Source: an uncultured Clostridia bacterium (GTDB lineage Bacteria > Bacillota > Clostridia > Lachnospirales > Anaerotignaceae). Taken from it: a stretch of DNA of 20,500 nt. The position numbers and the translations under genes were made by a program. The notes under the pieces are model-generated. The model worked only from the letters and a program-made list of their open reading frames with translations. It did not search any database and had not been told where the DNA came from. The stretch is from the NCBI GenBank assembly GCA_958420075.1, contig CATZIM010000006.1:1-20500 (forward strand), given 5' to 3'. Shown in pieces: positions 7,146-14,829 of this stretch (position 1 is the first letter of the stretch; each line of letters opens with the position of its first letter).

Positions 7146-7349
7146 AAAAGTCGGAAATTCTTTGGGACATTTTCATAAGAAAACAAAGAAAGCTGAAATC
7201 CTTTTTCATAACAAGGATTTCAGCTTTCTTATTTTTATGATCTTGTCGACGTATTTTCTTCTGAAGACTGCCGTCGCAGTTTCTCTTAAGAATTCAGAAA
7301 AAACGATGTTTTCTTAAGGGAAATCTGCTTTTCAGAATTTCCGACTTTT
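7146..7349 (+). repeat. full copy (copy 2) of composite structured repeat between convergent genes
   Basis: Terminal inverted repeats AAAAGTCGGAAATTCT (7146-7161) and AGAATTTCCGACTTTT (7334-7349) match perfectly over 16 bp. Inside, an arm with imperfectly paired ends (7164-7184 with 7251-7272) encloses an 18-bp hairpin (7186-7203 with 7213-7230). A second arm pairs 7276-7292 with 7311-7328 around CTTAAGAA/TTCTTAAG. T-runs follow both the inner hairpin and the closing stem. The element fills the gap between the zinc-ribbon gene stop (7141) and the rnjA stop (7358). It likely ends transcription from both sides. Parts align with copies at 84-143, 16811-17034 and 17744-17913. Confidence 0.85.
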
Positions 7350-7357
7350 TTATTTCT

Positions 7358-9040
7358 TTAAACTTCCATGATAATGGGCAGAATCATGGGACTTCTTTTT
7401 GTTTTCTGCCAAATATAGTTTTTCAAAGTATCTTTGATGAGGTTTTTGATATAGTTCCAGCTGGTGATGTTCTTTTCTTCGCATTCCTGCAGGGCTTTCA
7501 CGACAACTTCTCTTGCGCCGTCCATGAGGCCTTCGGATTCACGAACATAAACAAAACCACGGGAAATGATATCGGGGCCTGCCACAATCTGACCGGTTTC
7601 TTCTTCCATGGAAACCACCACAACCATGAGGCCGTCCTCGGACAGGTGCTTTCTGTCGCGAAGTACGATGTTCCCAACGTCACCAACGCCCAGACCGTCT
7701 ACCATAACCTGACCGGTAGGTACGGTGCCTGTGACTTTGGCTTCGTTCTTGGACAGTTCCAACACATCCCCCAGTTTATTGACGAAGATGTTCTTCTTAT
7801 CCATGCCCATACTGATGGCAAGGTCTCTATGGCTGGACAGGTGCATGTATTCCCCATGAACAGGCATGAAGAATTTGGGTTTTGTCAGAGCGAGCATGAG
7901 CTTCAGCTCTTCCTGACGGGCGTGACCGGAAACGTGAATGTCTTCGATGCCGCCATATACCACATCTGCGCCTTTTTTCAGCAGTTCATTCACCACGCGG
8001 ATGACGTTCTTTTCATTGCCGGGGATAGCGGATGCGCTGATGATGATTTTATCATCGGGTTTGACGCTGACCTGTTTATGTTCACTATTGGCAATACGGG
8101 ACAGGGCGGACATAGTTTCACCCTGGCTGCCTGTGGTGATGATGACCAGCTGTTCATCCCGATAATTCTTGATTTCGTTGATGTCGATGAGGGTACGGGG
8201 CGGAACCCACAGATAATCCAGTTCAGATGCTGTTTTTACGGCGTTTACCATACTTCTGCCGATGATGGCAACTTTTCTGCCGTACATATACGCCGCATTG
8301 ATGATCTGCTGGATACGGTGGATATTAGAGGAGAATGTGGCAACCATGATACGGTTTCTAGGGGTTTCCTCAAAAATCCGTTCAAATACCTTACCTACAT
8401 TCTTTTCAGACATAGTAAAGCCTTTGCGTTCTGCGTTGGTGCTGTCGCTCATAAGGAGCAGTACGCCCTGACTGCCCAGTTCCGCAAAGCGCTGCAAGTC
8501 GATGATATCCCCGTCGATGGGTGTATAGTCCACCTTAAAGTCCCCAGTGTGGATGACCATACCCACAGGGGTCTGGATTGCCAGAGCCACAGAGTCGGCA
8601 ATGGAATGGTTTGTGTGGATGAATTCCACCACCATTTCCCCCAGTTTCACTTTTTCGCCGGGCACAACGGTATGCAGTGTGGTCTTATCCAGCATTTTAT
8701 GCTCTCTGAGTTTGTTTTCCAACAGCCCCAGTGTCAGCAGTGTGCCAAATACAGGCACTTTCAGTTGTTTCAGTACATAAGGCAATGCGCCGATGTGGTC
8801 TTCATGGCCGTGGGTCAGCACGATGCCTCTGATTTTTTCTACGTTCTTTGCCAAATAGGTAATGTCTGGAATGACCAGGTCAATGCCCAGCATATCGTCC
8901 TCGGGGAACGCCAGGCCACAGTCGATGATGATGATATCGTTGCCGTATTCCAGTACGGTCATATTCTTCCCGATCTCTTCCAGACCGCCCAAAGCGATGA
9001 CTTTCAGCCTTGTTTTGGGCTTCGATCTTCTGTTTGCCAA
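7358..9040 (-). CDS. rnjA: ribonuclease J
   Basis: RNase J is a metallo-beta-lactamase/beta-CASP ribonuclease with 5'-to-3' exonuclease and endonuclease activity, central to mRNA turnover and rRNA maturation in Firmicutes. The 560-residue product has family length. It shows the metal site THGHEDHIGALPY (H77, H79, D81, H82), HTGDFKVD, SDSTNA, the beta-CASP stretch VATFSSNIHRIQQI, ITTGSQGE and the C-terminal HVSGHA and MPVHGEY motifs. The longest frame begins at a GTG (9049) that overlaps the ribosome binding site. The better start is TTG at 9040, with GGAGG 8 bases away and the protein beginning MANRRSK. A 271-base leader without a gene separates it from the DUF1292 gene. Repeat copy 2 lies immediately after its stop codon. 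Confidence 0.95.
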   Translation of the reverse strand: MANRRSKPKTRLKVIALGGLEEIGKNMTVLEYGNDIIIIDCGLAFPEDDMLGIDLVIPDITYLAKNVEKIRGIVLTHGHEDHIGALPYVLKQLKVPVFGTLLTLGLLENKLREHKMLDKTTLHTVVPGEKVKLGEMVVEFIHTNHSIADSVALAIQTPVGMVIHTGDFKVDYTPIDGDIIDLQRFAELGSQGVLLLMSDSTNAERKGFTMSEKNVGKVFERIFEETPRNRIMVATFSSNIHRIQQIINAAYMYGRKVAIIGRSMVNAVKTASELDYLWVPPRTLIDINEIKNYRDEQLVIITTGSQGETMSALSRIANSEHKQVSVKPDDKIIISASAIPGNEKNVIRVVNELLKKGADVVYGGIEDIHVSGHARQEELKLMLALTKPKFFMPVHGEYMHLSSHRDLAISMGMDKKNIFVNKLGDVLELSKNEAKVTGTVPTGQVMVDGLGVGDVGNIVLRDRKHLSEDGLMVVVVSMEEETGQIVAGPDIISRGFVYVRESEGLMDGAREVVVKALQECEEKNITSWNYIKNLIKDTLKNYIWQKTKRSPMILPIIMEV

Positions 9041-9311
9041 AAAACACACCTCCTTTTTTATTTATGTAATCCATTTCTAAAAGTTAGTATGGCGTAAAAA
9101 AGTCTGCTTTAAACACAAAAACAAAACCTGTCTATTTCTCCTTTTTCAGACAAGCACAAAAAGAGCAGGCAATCCTGTCCTTCCCTGAAAAACAATTCAC
9201 GTCCCATTTTTCTCCAAAGACAGGTTTCTGCTTTTTCGTTTCTGTTCGCTTTTTTATCCGCACATATATTGAAAAGGGTGTCGGTCAGCCGTCCACCCTG
9301 TCCATTCATAT
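9041..9311 (-). other. non-coding leader / intergenic region upstream of rnjA
   Basis: This 271-base stretch holds no convincing gene. A 10-bp inverted repeat (AAACCTGTCT 9124-9133, AGACAGGTTT 9218-9227) brackets 84 bases, followed on the minus strand by TTTTGTTTTTG. A smaller CAGG/CCTG hairpin near 9166-9177 is followed by CTCTTTTTG. These may terminate the ireB-ruvX-DUF1292 transcript or form a regulatory leader for rnjA. A weak promoter-like pair (TTTAAA, then CATACT about 17 bases on) lies near 9090-9115. A 66-codon frame at 9109-9309 has no ribosome binding site. Confidence 0.45.
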
Positions 9312-9617
9312 TCAGTCGTCGATGGAAACTTCGTAATCTTCGCCTTTCTGGGCAAAGAGTTCTGCTACACGGTCAAATTCCGCGTCGTCTTCCACCATTT
9401 CGTATGTGATGTCGTTGGCGTCAATAGCCACTTCTTTGAGGATCAAAGCCTGTGTTTCGTCCTCGTCCATTTTTTCTGTTTCTACTACCAGCAGATAACG
9501 GTCTGTGCCGCTGGCTACATTATCAATAATGGAAAATTCCACATCTGTGCCATCCTCGTCGGTCATGGTCACGATTTCAAATTCCAGTTCGTCTGCTTCT
9601 TCAAAAATATCGCTCAT
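9312..9617 (-). CDS. DUF1292 family protein
   Basis: This 101-residue acidic protein fits the DUF1292 family found next to ireB and ruvX in Clostridia. Recognisable parts are EFEIVTMTDEDGTDVEFSIID near the start, YLLVVETE, EVAIDANDITYEMVEDDAEFDRVAELF near the end, and a DD C-terminus. No catalytic residues are evident and its role is unknown. It starts 27 bases after the ruvX stop, with a GGAGAAGAAC ribosome binding site. Cotranscription with ireB and ruvX is likely. Confidence 0.88.
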   Translation of the reverse strand: MSDIFEEADELEFEIVTMTDEDGTDVEFSIIDNVASGTDRYLLVVETEKMDEDETQALILKEVAIDANDITYEMVEDDAEFDRVAELFAQKGEDYEVSIDD

Positions 9618-9643
9618 GTTCTTCTCCGTTTCTTTCTGGGGGC

Positions 9644-10066
9644 TTACTGCTTGCTGTCCAGATACCCCTGCAAAATGTGTACTGCCGCCATTTTATCAAT
9701 GACGCTCTTTCTTTTATCGTGGCTCAGGTCTGCCATGCGCAGGGCACGCTCCGCCGCAATGGTGCTGAAACGCTCGTCCCAGAGCACCACAGGAATTTTG
9801 GGGAATCTGCCTTTGATTTTCGCCTCAAAGACCTTTGTTTTCTCGCACCGTTCCCCTTCGGAGTTATCCAGATTTTTGGGATAGCCCAAAACGATGGTGT
9901 CCACCTGATACTGTTCGATGATCTCTGCCAGACGGCGCATGCATTTTTTGAATTCCTGAGGATTTTCTCTTTTGATGATTTCCACGCCCTGTGCTGTCCA
10001 GCCCAAGGGATCGCTCACTGCCACGCCGATGGTCTTATCACCGAAGTCCAAACCTAATATACGCAA
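9644..10066 (-). CDS. ruvX: RuvX/YqgF putative Holliday-junction resolvase / pre-16S rRNA nuclease
   Basis: YqgF-family RNase H-fold nuclease; family members are implicated in pre-16S rRNA 5' processing and Holliday-junction resolution. The 140-residue product carries the conserved acidic residues: LGLDFGDKTIGVAVSDP (D7), TIVLGYPKNLDNSEG (59-71), LWDERFST (D97, E98) and SVIDKMAAVHILQGYLD (D124). It lies between ireB (15-base gap) and the DUF1292 gene, a standard clostridial arrangement. Confidence 0.95.
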   Translation of the reverse strand: MRILGLDFGDKTIGVAVSDPLGWTAQGVEIIKRENPQEFKKCMRRLAEIIEQYQVDTIVLGYPKNLDNSEGERCEKTKVFEAKIKGRFPKIPVVLWDERFSTIAAERALRMADLSHDKRKSVIDKMAAVHILQGYLDSKQ

Positions 10067-10081
10067 ATTGATGCCTCTTTC

Positions 10082-10345
10082 TTATTCGTTTCTGTCCAAA
10101 TAATCTTTTACCAGTTCTTCCAGCAGTTCATCACGTTCCAGTTTACGGATCATGGCTCTGGCGTTGAGATAGCTGGTGATATAAGTGGGGTCACCGGAAA
10201 GGATATAGCCCACAATCTGGTTGACAGGGTTGTAGCCCTTCTCCCGCAGTGCCGTGCTGACGGAAATCAGGATTCTTTTTGCTTCATTTTCGGGTTCCTT
10301 GCCCGTTCTGCCGAAATATTGTGTTTCATTGATGTTATTGCTCAT
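10082..10345 (-). CDS. ireB: IreB family regulatory phosphoprotein (UPF0297)
   Basis: IreB is a small regulator first described in Enterococcus faecalis as a substrate of the PASTA kinase IreK that affects cephalosporin resistance. The 87-residue product begins [12 protein letters not shown] and contains [39 protein letters not shown], the family signature. The N-terminal T8 lies where the phosphorylated threonines of the E. faecalis protein occur; that this residue is modified here is inference. An ATG seven codons upstream overlaps the GGAG box, so ATG 10345 is preferred. It leads the ireB-ruvX-DUF1292 cluster, with a TTGCAA/TATCAT promoter at 10406-10434. In many Clostridia alaS lies upstream; here mtaB does. 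Confidence 0.94.
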   Translation of the reverse strand: MSNNINETQYFGRTGKEPENEAKRILISVSTALREKGYNPVNQIVGYILSGDPTYITSYLNARAMIRKLERDELLEELVKDYLDRNE

Positions 10346-10405
10346 GTGTATCACGCTCCGTTCCACAGCACATGCTTGCTGTCTCCAAACAAATTCTATT
10401 CTTCC

Positions 10406-10434
10406 ATGATAATATAAACCAGAACGGATTGCAA
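10406..10434 (-). promoter_or_regulatory. promoter for ireB-ruvX-DUF1292
   Basis: On the minus strand, -35 TTGCAA (10429-10434) and -10 TATCAT (10406-10411) are 17 bases apart. The -35 sits in the loop of a hairpin formed by AGAACGG (10421-10427) and CCGTTCT (10435-10441). A second small hairpin, ACAGCA/TGCTGT near 10365-10382, lies in the predicted leader just before the ireB ribosome binding site. Confidence 0.6.
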
Positions 10435-10472
10435 CCGTTCTTTCCTTACATAAATATTACAAAAAATGGGAT

Positions 10473-11771
10473 TTATGCCTCCACTTCGCCAAAAGCCATT
10501 TCTTCCGCCACAGAGAGGATTTTCGTATCCGCAATGACGTTAGACAGGTCTTTTGTGCTTCTTGCGTGGACTTTCATATAGTTTGTGGTATGTCCTTCAT
10601 AGACATCGTCCCCAACGCACCGTTCAAAGAGCACAGGCATGACCTTGCCCACATGCTTCTGCAAAAAGGCGTCTGTCATGCGGTCGCTGACAGTGATCAG
10701 GTCGTGGCTCCGCGCCTGTTTCACAGCGTTTTGGAGCTGGTCTTTTCTTGCCGCCGCGGGAGTGCCTTTTTTGGGGGAATACGGGAATACATGGATTTTG
10801 GAAAAGCCGATTTCTTCCGCAAAAGCACGGCTTGCCTGATAATCTTCCTCTGTTTCCCCGGGAAAGCCCACGATGATGTCCGTGGTGATTGCCACATCCG
10901 GCAGATATTTCCGCAGGAGAGCTGCCGCCTGACGATATTTTTCTGTATCGTATTTGCGGTTCATTTCCTTCAAAGTCTTGTCACAGCCACTCTGGAGGGA
11001 CAGGTGGAAATGGTCGCAAACCTTCGGCAGTTCTGCCATAGCCGCCGCAAATTCCTCTGTTACCACGTTGGGTTCAATGGAACTGAAACGGATGCGTTCA
11101 ATGCCTTCCACTTCATGTACCTGACGGATGATGTCTGTCAGGGTAATGGTTTTCAAATCCTTGCCGTAACTTGCCACATGGATGCCTGTGAGCACCACTT
11201 CTTTGAAGCCGTTTTCCGCCAGACGTTTTACTTCTGCGATAACGTCCTCAGGCTGACGGCTGCGGATGGGGCCACGGGCATAAGGAATGATACAGTAGGA
11301 ACAGAACTGGCTGCATCCATCCTGAATTTTCAGATAAGCTCTGGTGCGGTTTGCCAGTTTCTTGATTTCCAGTGGTTCAAAAACACGTTCGTGCATAATG
11401 TCTGTCACATAATTCTGCACGCCCTGTTCTGCCTGATAGTCTTCCACCAATTCCACGATTTTACTCTTATCCTTGGTGCCAATGACCAGATTCACACCAT
11501 GTACCGCCGCCAGTTCTTCCGGCGCAGTCTGGGCATAACAGCCCACAACGGCAACAATGGCGTTTTCATTCTGGCGTTTTACCTTACGGATGAGCTGACG
11601 GGATTTCTTATCCCCGAAATTTGTCACCGTACAGGTGTTGATGATATACACATCCGCCGCATCGTCTACGGAAACCACTTCATAGCCCTTTTCCGCAAAG
11701 AGTTCGGCGATGGCTTCGCTTTCATACTGATTGACTTTACACCCTAAGGCGTAGCTTGCTATCTTCTTCAT
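10473..11771 (-). CDS. mtaB: tRNA N6-threonylcarbamoyladenosine (t6A37) methylthiotransferase MtaB
   Basis: MtaB is a radical-SAM enzyme that converts t6A to ms2t6A at position 37 of ANN-decoding tRNAs such as tRNA-Lys. In the 432-residue product, the N-terminal domain carries the three ligands of the auxiliary 4Fe-4S cluster (C11 in GCKVNQYES, C47 in NTCTV, C78 in VVGCYAQ). The radical-SAM motif CSQFCSYC gives C153, C157 and C160. The C-terminal region fits a TRAM domain. CKVNQYE is characteristic of MtaB (YqeV) rather than MiaB. ATG 11771 has an AAGGAGAA box and overlaps the HAD stop codon as ATGA; the longer frame from 11807 lies inside that gene. Last gene of a three-gene overlapping operon. 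Confidence 0.94.
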   Translation of the reverse strand: MKKIASYALGCKVNQYESEAIAELFAEKGYEVVSVDDAADVYIINTCTVTNFGDKKSRQLIRKVKRQNENAIVAVVGCYAQTAPEELAAVHGVNLVIGTKDKSKIVELVEDYQAEQGVQNYVTDIMHERVFEPLEIKKLANRTRAYLKIQDGCSQFCSYCIIPYARGPIRSRQPEDVIAEVKRLAENGFKEVVLTGIHVASYGKDLKTITLTDIIRQVHEVEGIERIRFSSIEPNVVTEEFAAAMAELPKVCDHFHLSLQSGCDKTLKEMNRKYDTEKYRQAAALLRKYLPDVAITTDIIVGFPGETEEDYQASRAFAEEIGFSKIHVFPYSPKKGTPAAARKDQLQNAVKQARSHDLITVSDRMTDAFLQKHVGKVMPVLFERCVGDDVYEGHTTNYMKVHARSTKDLSNVIADTKILSVAEEMAFGEVEA

Positions 11772-12577
11772 AGTTCTCCTTCTATGGTCAGACCCGTCAG
11801 TCGGCAAATGGTGTCGACAACGGCGCCGTTGTTATTATTTCCTGCCACAAAGCGGGCTCTTTCTTTCACGCCGTCCGTAGCATTTTCCATGGCATAGCTG
11901 TAATAAGCCTGATCGAACATTTCCACGTCATTGAACTGGTCACCGAACACCAGTGTTTCTTCCGGCGAAATGCCCCACATTTCCTGCAAGGCTGCCAATG
12001 CGCTGCCCTTTGTGACTCCCTTGATACCTGTATCCAGACAAGCGTCACCGGAAATGACCAGCGTCATTTCCTCCGGCATCTGGGGATGCATGGCGTCATA
12101 ACAGGACTGTGTGGTGCTGTCTCCATAAACCATGAGGGAAACCTTCGTGACGCCTTCTGTCATTTGATACAGGTCGTCCACCAGTTCACAGTCATAATGG
12201 AATTTGGGACTGGCAAGGAGGTCATGTACCTCCTGACTTTCCGTATAACAGCAGTACTTGGCGCATACCAAAGCTTCTGTTTCCGGCAATTTCTCTATGA
12301 TATCCAGGCAATAAGAAATCTGTTTCTCGTTCATGCCTTTGAAATACAGTTCTTTTCCATCCTGCATCACCAATGCGCCATTTTCCGCAATGACGGTGAT
12401 TTCCGGCAAATGCTCCTGAAAATCCCTTGCCAGGGAAGGGTACTGTCTGCCGCTTGCTACCACAAAGCGGATGCCTTCCTGCCGCATTTTGGGCAAAAGG
12501 CTGTAAATGCGTTTATCTATCTGTTTCTCGTCGTTTAGTAACGTGCCGTCCATATCGGACACAATGAGTTTGATCAT
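11768..12577 (-). CDS. Cof-type HAD-IIB family phosphatase
   Basis: Cytosolic haloacid-dehalogenase-type hydrolase of the Cof/YidA group, which dephosphorylates sugar phosphates, nucleotides or flavin mononucleotide. Motif I is DMDGTLLND (nucleophile D8, acid D10), motif II ASGR (41-44), motif III lysine K190 in TKGSAL, and motif IV GDQFNDVEMF (212-221). The C2-type cap lies between motifs II and III. At 269 residues it has family length. Substrate cannot be deduced. Start and stop both overlap the neighbouring genes by ATGA, implying coupled translation with the upstream unknown protein and mtaB. Confidence 0.92.
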   Translation of the reverse strand: MIKLIVSDMDGTLLNDEKQIDKRIYSLLPKMRQEGIRFVVASGRQYPSLARDFQEHLPEITVIAENGALVMQDGKELYFKGMNEKQISYCLDIIEKLPETEALVCAKYCCYTESQEVHDLLASPKFHYDCELVDDLYQMTEGVTKVSLMVYGDSTTQSCYDAMHPQMPEEMTLVISGDACLDTGIKGVTKGSALAALQEMWGISPEETLVFGDQFNDVEMFDQAYYSYAMENATDGVKERARFVAGNNNNGAVVDTICRLTGLTIEGEL

Positions 12578-13149
12578 ACTTCCTGCCTCTTCGTAATGGT
12601 ATCATTGATGCGGAAAAACAGGGGCAGAATTTCCATGGCAACATCGGCTTCTTTCCCCGAAAGCCAGATGAGATATTCCCGCAGGGATTGCCACTTTTTG
12701 CTTCTGGGAACCACCTGGGCACAAATTTCTTCCATTTCGTCCAGCTTCATCATGATTTCTTCTTTTTCCCTTGCAGGCAGGTCTGCCATGCCCAGAGAGA
12801 TGCGGACAGATGTAAAGTCCGCGCTGTAATCGATGTCTTTCTGCTCCTTGCGGATATAGTATTCCATGAGTCCTTCATTGGAATAGCCGTTATCCCGAAA
12901 GGCTTCCAGCCGTTCCATAAGGTGTCGGATATTCTTCCGGTAGACTTCCGCAATATCGGCGCAGTCCTCCCGCTCCTGAATGACCCACAGATCTTCGTCA
13001 AAGCCGTCTATTTTTCCGTCGTAGTGCTGCAGCAGCAGTTGAAACAATTCGCCCAGTTTTTCCTTGTCATGGGAATAGGATTCCCAAATTTCCTGACTAT
13101 GCTGCAGATCTTCTTCGATCAACGTCCGCATGTCTTTCTCCTCGTTCAT
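12574..13149 (-). CDS. hypothetical helical protein, first gene of the HAD-mtaB operon
   Basis: I do not recognise this 191-residue protein. It is charged, predicted mostly helical, with no signal peptide and no membrane segment. It contains EEDLQHSQEIWESYSHDKEK near the N-terminus, an aromatic/acidic stretch DGFDEDLWVIQERED, a RKEQKDIDYSADF turn, and a REKEEIMMKLDEMEEI helix. No catalytic motif is evident. The frame extends to 13239, but ATG 13149 has a GGTGG box and lies about 45 bases from a good promoter at 13195-13223, whereas the longer start would overlap that promoter. Its stop overlaps the HAD start (ATGA). Confidence 0.75.
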   Translation of the reverse strand: MNEEKDMRTLIEEDLQHSQEIWESYSHDKEKLGELFQLLLQHYDGKIDGFDEDLWVIQEREDCADIAEVYRKNIRHLMERLEAFRDNGYSNEGLMEYYIRKEQKDIDYSADFTSVRISLGMADLPAREKEEIMMKLDEMEEICAQVVPRSKKWQSLREYLIWLSGKEADVAMEILPLFFRINDTITKRQEV

Positions 13150-13194
13150 ACTGCCACCGCCCTTCTTACAAAAAACAATATGCTTCCAGTATTC

Positions 13195-13223
13195 AGTATA
13201 ACAAATGGCGAAAGCCTTTGCAA
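13195..13223 (-). promoter_or_regulatory. promoter for the unknown-HAD-mtaB operon
   Basis: On the minus strand, -35 TTGCAA (13218-13223) and -10 TATACT (13195-13200) are separated by exactly 17 bases. It lies about 46 bases upstream of ATG 13149. This argues against the upstream ATG at 13239. Confidence 0.75.
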
Positions 13224-13305
13224 GCAAGGCCTCTGCCAAAAAAACCTATGGTTTTCCTATTTTTTCTCGCAAATTGCCCTCAAAAAATGCCCGTACAAAA
13301 GAAAA

Positions 13306-13341
13306 AACCGGAAATCCCTCTTATCCTGGAGATTTCCGGTT
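13306..13341 (-). terminator. intrinsic terminator after the acidic-tailed hypothetical gene
   Basis: An 11-bp perfect stem pairs 13306-13316 (AACCGGAAATC) with 13331-13341 (GATTTCCGGTT). On the minus strand it runs into TTTTTTC. It begins 22 bases after the stop codon at 13364. Confidence 0.88.
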
Positions 13342-13363
13342 CTGATTCATGATGCAGACAGAC

Positions 13364-13828
13364 TTATTCTTCGTCTTCGTCGTCATCGTCGATGATAACG
13401 ACCATACCGCCCATACGTTTATTCAGTTCTTTTCTTGTGATCTTGATGATGTTAGGTACAACACCGTCGGGCTGTTCGTCGATGTAGTAAGGACCTTCTT
13501 TATCGCAGTCGTTTTCATCCATCCAGCCGCTGAAGAAGGAAATAATGGAGCGCATGATTTCTACGCTGTGACCCCAGTAATCCAGATCCAGGAAAATCAG
13601 ACGTTTCTTTTCGCCTGTCTTGGAGAATTTACGGCTCTTGTAGATCATGGAGAACAGACGTCTTTCTTCGCCCTTATAAGTGAAGTAAACAGCCATTTCA
13701 TTGCTTTCACCGAAACGGTTTTCATAGCGGTTTACCTTTGCTTCGGGATCGAAATATCTCAGGATAAAACGGTAAATCTGTTCCAGTTCAATTTCTTTTG
13801 TGATGTAACCATGTGTCTTTGCTGTCAT
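13364..13828 (-). CDS. hypothetical protein with acidic C-terminal tail
   Basis: This 154-residue soluble protein is not one I recognise. It opens MTAKTHGYITKEIELEQIY. It contains a likely beta-hairpin pair (VYFTYKGEERRLFSMIYKS, then KKRLIFLDLDYWGHSVEIM), a WMDENDCDKEGPYYIDEQ loop, and IIKITRKELNKRMGGMVVII before a run of Asp/Glu (DDDDEDEE). There is no signal peptide or transmembrane segment. The mixed alpha/beta pattern suggests a compact domain with a disordered acidic end. It is monocistronic, with a strong promoter at 13900-13928, an AAGGGTGG box and its own terminator, so it is probably a genuinely expressed gene. Function unknown. Confidence 0.8.
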   Translation of the reverse strand: MTAKTHGYITKEIELEQIYRFILRYFDPEAKVNRYENRFGESNEMAVYFTYKGEERRLFSMIYKSRKFSKTGEKKRLIFLDLDYWGHSVEIMRSIISFFSGWMDENDCDKEGPYYIDEQPDGVVPNIIKITRKELNKRMGGMVVIIDDDDEDEE

Positions 13829-13899
13829 GGAAATGCCACCCTTTCTTTTCGCTGTTTATATGAAATTTGTTCGTATACAAAATATTTCCTTTCCCTTGC

Positions 13900-13928
13900 A
13901 TTATACATAACTCATCCGCCCCTGACAA
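13900..13928 (-). promoter_or_regulatory. strong promoter for the acidic-tailed hypothetical gene
   Basis: On the minus strand, -35 TTGTCA (13923-13928) and a consensus -10 TATAAT (13900-13905) are 17 bases apart. The predicted leader is about 65 bases long. The near-consensus match suggests substantial expression. Confidence 0.78.
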
Positions 13929-14021
13929 TAGGTATACATCCAGAAATAACATAGAAATTCTTCCCTGTTTTTTGTTCATTTTTTAACGCTTTGTCCCATT
14001 GTACGGACAGAAAAACAAAAA

Positions 14022-14053
14022 GGAGAAGTTCTTCCAAAAAGAAAGACTTCTCC
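14022..14053 (-). terminator. intrinsic terminator of mtnN
   Basis: On the minus strand, GGAGAAGTC and its partner AACTTCTCC form a stem over 14022-14053, followed by TTTTTGTTTTT. It lies about 20 bases after the mtnN stop codon. Confidence 0.87.
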
Positions 14054-14073
14054 CCCTGATTTTATAGGAAAAT

Positions 14074-14778
14074 TTAGTTTTTCATGGCTGCGATCATGGT
14101 TTCTGTCAGCAGACTGCTGCGCTGTGCCGCCATAACGCAGAATTCATCAAAGGACATGCCTGCATCCTCATTAGCGCTGTCAGAAATGGCGCGGATGATG
14201 AGGAAAGGAATCCGGTTCAGCCAGCAGGCATGGGCAATGGCAGCCCCTTCCATTTCCGCACAGTCCCCTTTGACGGTTTTGCGGATTTTATCTCTGGCTT
14301 CCTGTGTAGCGATGAACTGGTCGCCGCTTGCCACACGTCCGGTGATGATACGGCAGTCCAGACCGCATGTCTTTGCCGCTTCCTGTGCCAATTCCACAAG
14401 GGCTTCATCGGCTTTGAAATAGCTTTCCGCCATACGGGGGATGACGCCAATGGGGTCGCCGAAAGCAGATGTATCCATATCATGCTGTACCGCGTCTACG
14501 GAAATGAGGATGTCCCCCACATGCAGTTCGGGAGAAAGACCGCCTGCCACGCCGGTATTGATGATATAGTCCACGCCGAAATGGTCGATCATTGCCTGTG
14601 TGCAGACTGCGGCGTTGACTTTGCCGATACCGCTTTTGACCAGTACCACATTATTCCCTTCGTAACGTCCCACATAATAAGTCAGACCAACCACGCTTTT
14701 GGTGGTGACGATATCCATTTTTTCCCGCAGGAAAGAAATTTCTTCTTCCATAGCACCAATGATGCCGATTGTTCTCAT
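14074..14778 (-). CDS. mtnN: 5'-methylthioadenosine/S-adenosylhomocysteine nucleosidase
   Basis: MtnN (Pfs) cleaves methylthioadenosine, S-adenosylhomocysteine and 5'-deoxyadenosine to adenine plus the sugar. It recycles by-products of methylation, polyamine synthesis and radical-SAM reactions, and feeds LuxS where present. At 234 residues it has family length. It shows IGIIGAMEEE (catalytic E12), NTGVAGGL (74-81), AEMEGAAIAH with the ribose-binding M176 and E177, and the adenine-binding D200 in ISDSANED. The ATG has an AGGAGTGG box. It is monocistronic, divergent from the amidohydrolase operon, with a terminator at 14022-14053. Confidence 0.97.
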   Translation of the reverse strand: MRTIGIIGAMEEEISFLREKMDIVTTKSVVGLTYYVGRYEGNNVVLVKSGIGKVNAAVCTQAMIDHFGVDYIINTGVAGGLSPELHVGDILISVDAVQHDMDTSAFGDPIGVIPRMAESYFKADEALVELAQEAAKTCGLDCRIITGRVASGDQFIATQEARDKIRKTVKGDCAEMEGAAIAHACWLNRIPFLIIRAISDSANEDAGMSFDEFCVMAAQRSSLLTETMIAAMKN

Positions 14779-14829
14779 ATATATCCACTCCTATTCTGAT
14801 TTTCTTACCAAATCATAGACATTTTTTTC

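Noticed and set aside
7146..7349. CRISPR-like array or simple terminator
   Set aside because: There are no regularly spaced direct repeats, and the element is too long and complex for one terminator; homologous copies elsewhere show it is a dispersed composite repeat.
7646..9097. 483-codon plus-strand open frame opposite rnjA
   Set aside because: Antisense shadow of rnjA with low-complexity His/Phe/Cys-rich translation and no start context.
9109..9309. 66-codon minus-strand open frame upstream of rnjA
   Set aside because: Its ATG is two bases after the DUF1292 stop with no ribosome binding site, composition is odd, and it spans the inverted repeat and T-rich sequence.
13788..13979. 63-codon minus-strand frame overlapping the start of the acidic-tailed gene
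   Set aside because: It covers the strong promoter at 13900-13928 and overlaps the real gene in another frame.
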